Of a stretch of DNA of 19,124 bases, positions 13,393 through 19,124 are shown in pieces. The notes beneath the pieces are model-generated. The model had not been told where the DNA came from and searched no databases. It was given only the letters and a program-made list of their open reading frames with translations. A program made the position numbers and the translations under genes. Position 1 is the stretch's first letter. Every line of letters starts with the position of its first letter. The stretch lies in assembly GCA_937990735.1 (NCBI GenBank), contig CALKQT010000068.1:1-19124 (forward strand). The letters run 5' to 3'. Source of the stretch: an uncultured Campylobacter sp. GTDB taxonomy: Bacteria > Campylobacterota > Campylobacteria > Campylobacterales > Campylobacteraceae.

Positions 13393-14610
13393 TCATACTA
13401 GGTTACTAAGTTTTCGTAAAAATCCGCCGACGCCGCGGTAAACGCTCATGTCGATCGGCTCGCAGCCCTGTTTGCTCAAAAATCGCGAGACGCTCTGTCT
13501 AAGCGCGATAGTAGCGGGCGAGAACGGATAGTGCGAGTTAAAAAGCGCGCGATTTTGTGAGCAGATGGCTACTTGTTTGCAAAACGGCACAAAGCCTAGC
13601 AGTTTAAAGCCTAGCTTGCTTATATTGCGGTGTGCAACCGACTTTAGATTGTCGTAGATCATCACGGCATCATCCTCGCTCGCGGTAAAATTTAGCAAAA
13701 ACAAAGCCTCTTTTTTGCTCGCCCCGAGCGTTTTTAAAAGCGCGTAGGTATTGCTGATCGAGCAGGGTTCGTTCGCGCACAGCACGATATTTTCGTCGCC
13801 GATGCTCAAAAAATCTCCAAGATACTCAAGCCCCGCATCGATCAAAATAAAATCGAAGATTCCCGCCTCTTTCAGCTCGCTTGCGAAGCGAGCGGGGCTT
13901 TCGTGAGCCTTTGCGTTTGCGGAATTTCCGGCTTTTTCGGGATTTGATGAGCGGGCGGAATTTTTCATTTCATCTTTACTCGCGGAATTTTGAGAATTCT
14001 CGTCAGGGATTGAATTTTGCTTGGTGAAATCATCGCTTTTAAAATTTTCTAGGCTTTCTGATTCTGTAAAATTCCATCCATCTTCGCAATTTTGCGGTTT
14101 TTTGGCTGCACAATTCGTAGAATTTTTTGCAGCGTTTGCCATTGAATTTGAAGCGACGGAATTTTCTGAGTTGTTTTTGCCATCAAAGCTCGTGAGTTTT
14201 TGCGCGTAATTGTGCGAGCTGAGACTTTCGTCGTCTTCTCGGTTTTGTGCGCTATCCGTAGAATTTTGCATGACGCAATCGTCCGCGCTAGAGCTTGCGT
14301 TTTTGATAGAATTTTGCGCCGCAGAATTTGTGCTATTTGCAGAATTTTGTGAGGACACGGGATTTTGTGAAGCAAGCGCGGGCGAGACGAGAGTTAAATT
14401 TTGCGAAATTTTTACCGCGACAGCGCTTGGCAGCGAAATCCTCTTTCTTTGTAAAGCGTTTAAGATGATCTCTTGATTGTTTAAATTTGGCGCTTCGATG
14501 ATCGCCGTACGGTAGCCCTGCTCGCTTAGAATTTCGGCGAAATTTGCTGCAATCACGCTTTTGCCAACCCCGCCCTTGGCGCTTAAAAAATTTACGATTT
14601 TAGTTTGCAT
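13393..14610 (-). CDS. flhG: FlhG/MinD-type P-loop ATPase with a long low-complexity insert
   Basis: 405 residues, compared with about 290 for C. jejuni FlhG. The N-terminal Walker A is K12-G-G-V-G-K17-S18. The next MinD-type segment is altered (IIEAPNLNNQEI where D-x-D usually stands). After the insert come IFDFILIDAG (251-260, D258), ANEPCSISNTYALLKTL (the FlhG-type switch region), and the domain end around 360-390. Residues about 81-240 are an N/S/A/Q-rich low-complexity insert with QNS five times. FlhG controls flagellar number as partner of FlhF, but no flhF is next to it here. The ATG follows GAGGA and overlaps the end of folK by 19 bases, so it is last in the aroQ-pepP-folK cluster. 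The function without FlhF is unknown; a ParA/MinD-like cell-pole or division role is possible. Confidence 0.8.
   Translation of the reverse strand: MQTKIVNFLSAKGGVGKSVIAANFAEILSEQGYRTAIIEAPNLNNQEIILNALQRKRISLPSAVAVKISQNLTLVSPALASQNPVSSQNSANSTNSAAQNSIKNASSSADDCVMQNSTDSAQNREDDESLSSHNYAQKLTSFDGKNNSENSVASNSMANAAKNSTNCAAKKPQNCEDGWNFTESESLENFKSDDFTKQNSIPDENSQNSASKDEMKNSARSSNPEKAGNSANAKAHESPARFASELKEAGIFDFILIDAGLEYLGDFLSIGDENIVLCANEPCSISNTYALLKTLGASKKEALFLLNFTASEDDAVMIYDNLKSVAHRNISKLGFKLLGFVPFCKQVAICSQNRALFNSHYPFSPATIALRQSVSRFLSKQGCEPIDMSVYRGVGGFLRKLSNLV
13891..14370 (-). repeat. Low-complexity coding insert built from CAAAATTC words
   Basis: This segment of the FlhG-like gene codes for residues about 81-240. 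GAATTTTG (plus strand) recurs, read on the coding strand as CAA-AAT-TCN, giving Gln-Asn-Ser at residues 88, 99, 115, 198 and 207. Related words (GAATTTT, GAATTTG, GAATTTC) give KNS, ENS, TNS and GNS. They are interspersed rather than in strict tandem. Confidence 0.8.
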
Positions 14611-15128
14611 ATCAGTCCTCTTTTAAATTTCATCTCTCCAAGCGGCAAAATCACGCTTATGCGCTCGCAAACACCCGGATGCGGCAGCGCGAGCCGTTCG
14701 CAGGCACGCACCTTTGCGCTTGCATATAAAATATCCACGTCCAGCGTGCGCGGCGCGTCTTTAAAGCTTCGTTTGCGCCCAAATCGTAGCTCCGCGCGCT
14801 GCATGATTTTGAGTAATGTAAGCGGTGGTAGAGAGCTTTGCACGAGCATTACGGCGTTTAAAAAATCGGGCTGATCTAAAAAGCCGAACGGCCTGTTTTT
14901 TAAGATCAAGGAATTTTGCGCTACGAAAAAGCGCGCGTCACTTTGTAAAGTGTGATAAAATCGCTCGAAGCGTCGCCTAACATCTCCTAAATTCCCGCCG
15001 AGCCCAAGTAGGTATAAATTTTTAAAATTTCCGCGCTCGCAACGCCTCATCGGGAAAACGGCGCTTTTTACGACGCACAACGCGTCCGCGCACTCGTAAA
15101 ATCCGTTTTTCTTAAGCCGCACATTCAT
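14592..15128 (-). CDS. folK: 2-amino-4-hydroxy-6-hydroxymethyldihydropteridine pyrophosphokinase (HPPK)
   Basis: 178 residues. Transfers pyrophosphate from ATP to the pterin in folate synthesis. An N-terminal extension of about 38 residues precedes the usual HPPK start. The core has L-G-L-G-G-N-L-G-D (41-49), NRPFGFLDQPDFLNAV (78-93), E113-L-R-F-G-R-K-R, and A-P-R-T-L-D130-V-D132-I-L with the two Mg-binding aspartates, then LPHPGVCER. The start is ATG at 15128, overlapping the TGA of the pepP-like gene by one base (TGATG); the TTG one codon earlier is less likely. The 3' end overlaps the flhG-like gene by 19 bases. Translationally coupled in the aroQ cluster. Confidence 0.93.
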   Translation of the reverse strand: MNVRLKKNGFYECADALCVVKSAVFPMRRCERGNFKNLYLLGLGGNLGDVRRRFERFYHTLQSDARFFVAQNSLILKNRPFGFLDQPDFLNAVMLVQSSLPPLTLLKIMQRAELRFGRKRSFKDAPRTLDVDILYASAKVRACERLALPHPGVCERISVILPLGEMKFKRGLICKLKS

Positions 15129-16165
15129 CAAATCTGCTCGCTTAAAATTTCGGCCCCGTGTTCGCGCACGACCACGACGTCCTCGATGCGCACGCCAAAC
15201 TCGCCCGGCAAGTAAATCCCTGGCTCCACGCTAAAGACCATCCCCTCTTTTAGCACGGTATCTCCGCGCTTTGAGATGAACGGAAGCTCGTGGATATCGA
15301 CTCCGACGCCGTGTCCCGTGCTGTGAAAAAAAGCTTCGCCGTAGCCCTGAGCGGCGATAAAATCCCTAGCCGCAGCGTCGATCTCGCGCGCCTTTTTGCC
15401 GGGCATAACCGCCGCGATCGCCAGAGCTTGCGCCTCTTTTACGATTTCATAAATTTCTTGTTGCTTGGCGTTTTTAAAATTTTGCTCTTTGCCGAAGTTA
15501 AAATTTTCGTCAAAGCACGCCGTACGCGTCCTATCCGAGCAGTAGCGGTTAAATTTAACCCCCGCGTCCAGCAGGAGTAGATCGCCCTGCCGCAAACGCT
15601 TTTTGCTCGGCAGGGCGTGCGCTTTAGCGGCGTTTTCGTTGATCGCGACGATAGGCGAAAAGCTAAGCGCGAGCTCGCCCTTTTTCTTAAAGATGAGCTC
15701 GGCGTTAAAAAACAGCTCCTCCTCGCTCATCCCTTCGCCGCTAGCGCGCACGAAGGCGGCAAATTCGTCAAATCTTTCAGCGCCCAATTGCGCCGCGCGT
15801 TTTAAAATTTTTATCTCATCCTCTGATTTTACTATGCGCGAAATTTGCGAAAAATTCGCCCGCGCCTTAAATCTTATCCCAAGCCCTTTGCTAAGCGCTT
15901 CCCACTCGCCCGCGCTAAAATCGTACGGGTTGTAGCTAAGCTCCTTTACGCCTGCCTTTCGCAAAAACAGCCGCGCGTCTTTTATCAAATTTCGCTCGAC
16001 CTCGATAACCTCGGTATCTTTGCAAAGCTCGCGCGCCTCGATGCTATAACGTGCATCGGTGAGGAAAAATTTGCGCCCCGCGAGACTTAAAAATATCGCG
16101 TTGTCGCAGCTGTATCCGCACTCGTGGTAAACGGCGTTTTCGTCCTTTAGGATAAAATTTTTCAA
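15128..16165 (-). CDS. pepP: M24 family metallopeptidase (Xaa-Pro aminopeptidase-like)
   Basis: About 345 residues if started at the TTG at 16165. An N-terminal creatinase-like domain (about 1-105) is followed by the pita-bread catalytic domain. The five metal ligands are visible: D200 in LLLLDAG, D211 in RYCSDRTRT, H285 in HSTGHGVG, E314 in SVEPGIY and E328 in VRIEDVV. The substrate-side H292 (DIHELPF) is also present. Removes N-terminal residues before proline, in the cytoplasm. There is no in-frame ATG near the expected start. The TTG beginning LKNFILKDENAVY is the best fit, 14 bases after the aroQ stop codon, with a weak G-rich site before it. The open frame extends 19 codons into aroQ. 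PepQ is an alternative name. Confidence 0.88.
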   Translation of the reverse strand: MKNFILKDENAVYHECGYSCDNAIFLSLAGRKFFLTDARYSIEARELCKDTEVIEVERNLIKDARLFLRKAGVKELSYNPYDFSAGEWEALSKGLGIRFKARANFSQISRIVKSEDEIKILKRAAQLGAERFDEFAAFVRASGEGMSEEELFFNAELIFKKKGELALSFSPIVAINENAAKAHALPSKKRLRQGDLLLLDAGVKFNRYCSDRTRTACFDENFNFGKEQNFKNAKQQEIYEIVKEAQALAIAAVMPGKKAREIDAAARDFIAAQGYGEAFFHSTGHGVGVDIHELPFISKRGDTVLKEGMVFSVEPGIYLPGEFGVRIEDVVVVREHGAEILSEQI

Positions 16166-16178
16166 ATTTAACCCGGCC

Positions 16179-16646
16179 CTACTTGGCTTTCTGCTCAGCT
16201 CTGGCGGCTTTGATCTGCTCAAAAATTTGAATCATCCCGATCATCGCCAGATGGTATCCTACGGGGCCGAAACCGATGATCTGACCCGCTGTTACGGGTG
16301 CTATTAGACTTTTTTGTCTAAGCTCCTCTCTGCGGGCGATGTTTGAGATATGCACCTCGATCACGGGTAGGCTGACTGCGGCGAGTGCATCGCGGATAGC
16401 GAGCGAAGTGTGCGTGAACGCGGCGGGATTAATGATGATGCCGTCGCAGGTGCCGAAGCACTCTTGGATCTTGTCGACGATCTCGCCTTCGAAATTGCTT
16501 TGAAAAAACTCGATCTCGTTGCCGCTCTGATCGGCGACCGCCTTCATCTGCTTATGGATGTCCTCCATCTTCATAACCCCGTAAATAGCGGGCTCGCGCA
16601 TACCGAGCATATTGATATTCGGTCCTTGAATCACCATAATTTTCAT
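16179..16646 (-). CDS. aroQ: 3-dehydroquinate dehydratase, type II
   Basis: 155 residues, normal for the dodecameric type II enzyme. Converts 3-dehydroquinate to 3-dehydroshikimate in the shikimate pathway. The three hallmark blocks are present: QGPNINMLG.REP.IYG (7-23) with the catalytic Tyr22, NPAAFTHTSLAIRDAL (73-88) and EVHISNIARREELR (97-110) with the catalytic His99. The ATG follows AAGGA. First gene of the minus-strand cluster, driven by the TATAAT at 16679-16684. Confidence 0.97.
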   Translation of the reverse strand: MKIMVIQGPNINMLGMREPAIYGVMKMEDIHKQMKAVADQSGNEIEFFQSNFEGEIVDKIQECFGTCDGIIINPAAFTHTSLAIRDALAAVSLPVIEVHISNIARREELRQKSLIAPVTAGQIIGFGPVGYHLAMIGMIQIFEQIKAARAEQKAK

Positions 16647-16678
16647 TTTTGCGTCCTTGTTTTGGAATTTAAGCGAAA

Positions 16679-16684
16679 ATTATA
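16679..16684 (-). promoter_or_regulatory. -10 box of the aroQ cluster
   Basis: GGTTATAAT read on the minus strand, core at 16679-16684, with a leader of roughly 25 bases to the aroQ ATG. It should drive aroQ, pepP-like, folK and flhG-like, which overlap or nearly abut. Confidence 0.65.
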
Positions 16685-16785
16685 ACCAAAGCGAGCTTAT
16701 TTTTTACTATGGCGCCAAATTTGCCCGCTCAAGCCCAAGCGATAAAATTTTATCTCTAAATTTAGCGCGAAATAGAATTTTATGC

Positions 16786-16791
16786 TAAAAT
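16786..16791 (+). promoter_or_regulatory. Extended -10 of the mqnF-like/sppA operon
   Basis: TGCTAAAAT with core at 16786-16791, about 27 bases before the ATG at 16819. It diverges from the aroQ promoter about 100 bases away. Confidence 0.6.
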
Positions 16792-16818
16792 CACGCGCTG
16801 TTTTAGATAAGGAAAACG

Positions 16819-18036
16819 ATGAGAATTTTAAGGGCGAAGTGGGTTCTTGTCTGCGATGAGAATTTCAAAATTTTAAAAGAGGGCGCGATCGTCTTTGATA
16901 AAAAGATAATCGAGGTCTGTGCCTTTGCAAGCGCGGCGCGCAAATACCCGCAAGCCGAAATTTTGGACTTTAGCGGCGACATAGCGATGCCTGCGTTTAT
17001 AAATCCGCACGTGCATTTGGAATTTAGTGCAAACAAAGGCACGCTGCGCTACGGAGATTTTTTGGACTGGCTAGGCAGCGTCATCGCTTCGCGTCAGCAG
17101 CTTGACGCTGCGGCGCGCGGACGGCTGACCTTGGAACAGATCGCCGCGATGATGCGAAGCGGCGTGGGCACGATCGGCGAAATTTCAAGCTTCGGCGGCG
17201 AGGCTGAAGCTTGCGCGCAAAGTGGCGTTAGAACCGTATTTTTTAATGAAATTTTAGGCGCGAGCAAAGACGCTGCGGCGGAGAATATTTCTAAATTTAA
17301 AGAGCGATTTGAGCGCTCAAAGGCGCTTGCAAGCTCGCTTTTTATCCCCGCCGTATCGGTGCACTCGCCGTACTCGACGCACCCGCAGATTACGGAGTTT
17401 GCGACGAAGCTTGCCCGCGAAAACGGGCTTGCTATAAGCACGCATTTTATGGAGAGCGCGTATGAGCGGCAGTGGCTGCGTACGGGTCGCGGCAAATTTA
17501 AAGCCTGGCTTGCTAAATTTAATCCAACGCTTGCGCCTTTTTACTCGCCGCAGAGCTTCGTAGCGCATTTTAGCGGGCTTCGCACGCTTTTTACGCATTG
17601 CGTTTGGGTGGATGATTTTAGCATCTTTGATCCGAAACTCCACTCGATCACGCACTGCGCGCGCTCCAACCGCCTGCTTAGCAAAAAGCGGCTGAGCTTT
17701 AAAAAGCTGCTCGCAAGCGGACTTAATTACAACATCGCTACCGACGGGCTTAGCTCGAATTTTAGCCTAAGCTTTTTAGACGAGCTACGTGCAAATTTAA
17801 TGATGCACGACGAGCTGGGCCTGGCGGAACTGGCGCGGGCGTTACTTTTAGGCGCGACGAGAAATGCGGCAGCCGCGCTGGGATTAAACTTAGGCGAACT
17901 GAAAGAGGGCAAGCTCGCCGACATCGCCGTTTTTGAAGGCATTGAGTGCGAGCAGAGCCAGCTGCCGCTACAGCTCATTTTGCAGAGCAAAAACGCAAAA
18001 TCACTTTTTATCGAAGGAATGAAATGCAATTTCTAA
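16819..18036 (+). CDS. mqnF: Aminofutalosine deaminase-like amidohydrolase (menaquinone futalosine pathway)
   Basis: 405 residues, amidohydrolase superfamily. The metal and catalytic residues are H64-V-H66 (INPHVHLEF), H209 with E212 (STHFMES), H260 and H279 regions, and D309 in ATDGLSSN. A C-terminal composite-domain strand holds G-K-L-A-D-I-A-V-F. Relatives in Campylobacterota deaminate 6-aminodeoxyfutalosine in menaquinone synthesis; the C. jejuni counterpart at the same place is Cj0067. Plain nucleobase or chlorohydrolase-type deaminases share the fold, so the substrate is by family and neighbourhood. The ATG follows AAGGA. Its end overlaps sppA by 13 bases, so the two are co-transcribed. 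Confidence 0.82.
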   Translation: MRILRAKWVLVCDENFKILKEGAIVFDKKIIEVCAFASAARKYPQAEILDFSGDIAMPAFINPHVHLEFSANKGTLRYGDFLDWLGSVIASRQQLDAAARGRLTLEQIAAMMRSGVGTIGEISSFGGEAEACAQSGVRTVFFNEILGASKDAAAENISKFKERFERSKALASSLFIPAVSVHSPYSTHPQITEFATKLARENGLAISTHFMESAYERQWLRTGRGKFKAWLAKFNPTLAPFYSPQSFVAHFSGLRTLFTHCVWVDDFSIFDPKLHSITHCARSNRLLSKKRLSFKKLLASGLNYNIATDGLSSNFSLSFLDELRANLMMHDELGLAELARALLLGATRNAAAALGLNLGELKEGKLADIAVFEGIECEQSQLPLQLILQSKNAKSLFIEGMKCNF

Positions 18037-18896
18037 AGAATATCTTTGCGCCGATCGGCGCCGTGCTCGGGTTTATCAACAAATACTTTAAATCTTTGAT
18101 TTTTCTGCTTATTTTGTTTTTGATTTTCGCAGGCGGCGAAAGCGCGCAGCAAAAGGGCGCGAATCTCGCTCAGCTTTCGCTAAGCGGCGCGATAATGGAC
18201 GATAGCGAAATTTTAGAAAAGATCGAAACCCTGAAAAACGACGAGGCGATCAAAGGAGTGCTCCTGCTGATCGATAGTCCCGGCGGCGCGCTAAGCCCGA
18301 GCGTGGAAATTTCGCTGGCTATCAAATCCCTAAACTCGCGCAAGCCGGTCGTCGCCTACGCCAAGGGCACGATGGCGAGCGGCAGCTACCTAGGCGGCGT
18401 GTGGGCGAGTAAAATTTATGCAAATCCGGGCAGCTTCATCGGCTCCATAGACGTTATCATGCAGGGCTTAGACGTGAGCGAAGCTGCCGCTAAGCTAGGC
18501 TTTGCCGAACAGATCGTCAAAGCGGGCGAGCTCAAAGAAGCGGGCACGATGATGCGAAAATGGAGCGACGCGGAGCGCGCAAGCCTCCAAGCTCTGGTGG
18601 ATGAGAGCTATGAGCTATTTACGCGCGAAGTGGCGCAGGCGCGCTCGATGGATCTTAGGAAGCGCGATACGTGGGCGAATGCGCGAGTATTTTTAGCTAG
18701 CAGCGCCAAAGGCGTCGGGCTCATCGACGAGGTGGGCTCTTTAGAGGATGCTAAAAGCGCGCTCGTAAAGGCTAGCGGCGTAGCAGATCCGATCTGGCAG
18801 GAGCCCTCGGCGTATGAGAAGATGATAGATAAGCTAGCAAATAAAAGCGAGAGTTTGGTGCGCGGCGCGTTCGGCGCGAAGCTGATGGCGTATTAG
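18024..18896 (+). CDS. sppA: Signal peptide peptidase SppA (short, single-domain type)
   Basis: 290 residues, S49 family. A single N-terminal membrane anchor (about 23-38) places the catalytic domain on the outer face of the inner membrane, where the enzyme degrades cleaved signal peptides. The catalytic Ser is S119 in GTMASGSYLGG, and the partner Lys is K171 in AGELKEAGTMMR. The block LLIDSPGGALSPS (82-94) is typical. The short length is as in Gram-positive and Campylobacter forms that act as oligomers, unlike the double-length E. coli enzyme. The ATG at 18024 has AAGGA five bases before it and overlaps the end of the mqnF-like gene by 13 bases. Confidence 0.92.
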   Translation: MQFLKNIFAPIGAVLGFINKYFKSLIFLLILFLIFAGGESAQQKGANLAQLSLSGAIMDDSEILEKIETLKNDEAIKGVLLLIDSPGGALSPSVEISLAIKSLNSRKPVVAYAKGTMASGSYLGGVWASKIYANPGSFIGSIDVIMQGLDVSEAAAKLGFAEQIVKAGELKEAGTMMRKWSDAERASLQALVDESYELFTREVAQARSMDLRKRDTWANARVFLASSAKGVGLIDEVGSLEDAKSALVKASGVADPIWQEPSAYEKMIDKLANKSESLVRGAFGAKLMAY

Positions 18897-18917
18897 AATT
18901 TTAGAAATTTTAAATTA

Positions 18918-18994
18918 CGAGGGAATTTTAAGAGTAGAATTTTGTATGCGAAAGCTACACTGGGTTTGATTGCTTTTAAATTTCCTCGCTTTTT
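18918..18994 (+). terminator. Probable terminator of the mqnF-like/sppA operon
   Basis: CGAGGGAATTT (18918-18928) pairs with AAATTTCCTCG (18978-18988), 11 bp with one G-T pair, followed one base later by five T (18990-18994). The loop is long (49 bases) but contains a smaller GTAG/CTAC stem. It starts 22 bases after the sppA stop. Confidence 0.5.
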
Positions 18995-19099
18995 CATTTG
19001 GTTTTTTCTTTAAAATTTTATCTTTTTACGAATTTTTTCTTCGTTTAAAGCCCCCTCATTCTCTCTCAATTATTCAGCCCCCTTTAAGCATCACTCTTG

Positions 19100-19105
19100 T
19101 ATAAT
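19100..19105 (+). promoter_or_regulatory. Strong orphan -10 at the right edge
   Basis: TCTTGTATAAT, core at 19100-19105, preceded by about 80 bases of phased T-rich tracts (19010-19060), the usual setting of Campylobacter sigma-70 promoters. The gene it drives lies outside the window. Confidence 0.6.
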
Positions 19106-19124
19106 CACAATTCTGTTTCGCACC

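Overview
The window looks like a chromosomal segment of a Campylobacter species. Evidence: a CiaB homologue, the dimeric all-alpha dUTPase, a futalosine-pathway (menaquinone) amidohydrolase, TAAAAT/TATAAT -10 boxes without clear -35 boxes, and the gene order flhG-like / folK / pepP-like / aroQ diverging from mqnF-like / sppA. This order resembles the C. jejuni Cj0063c-Cj0068 neighbourhood. However, flhF is absent between folK and the flhG-like gene, no flagellar gene lies between flhG-like and mnmA, and the FlhG-like protein has diverged. That points to a non-flagellated species; C. gracilis is my best guess. This is inference from recall, not a database match.

Layout. 1-2132: a tandem duplication of about 1.24 kb carrying two minus-strand paralogues for unknown multi-pass membrane proteins, whose ends and flanks are better conserved than their middles. 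2175-3989: ciaB (minus), diverging from a YciA-type acyl-CoA thioesterase (4175-4594). 4761-4815: an octamer microsatellite. 4871-5887: a small four-cysteine protein and an EI24-type membrane protein (both minus). 6295-7478: dut (minus) diverging from a yhbP-like gene with closely packed promoters. 7771-7979: a tautomerase gene broken by a frameshift at an A6 tract, diverging from luxS (8086-8589). 9156-9494: a single-domain cupin. 9658-11115: a membrane-anchored DKNYY-like protein. 11643-13276: mnmA overlapping a LOG-family gene (minus). 13393-16646: the tightly overlapped minus-strand cluster aroQ, pepP-like, folK, flhG-like. 16819-18896: mqnF-like and sppA overlapping on the plus strand. 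The right edge holds a probable sppA terminator and a strong orphan -10.

Most genes are housekeeping: nucleotide pool (dut), methyl cycle/AI-2 (luxS), tRNA thiolation (mnmA), folate (folK), shikimate (aroQ), menaquinone (mqnF-like) and proteolysis (pepP-like, sppA). The parts most worth a second look are the duplicated membrane-protein locus, the FlhG-like ATPase with a 160-residue N/S/A-rich insert coded by the same GAATTTT word that fills the intergenic DNA, the A6 frameshift in the tautomerase gene, and the HExxH signature in CiaB. I saw no tRNA, rRNA, CRISPR array, insertion sequence or replication origin.
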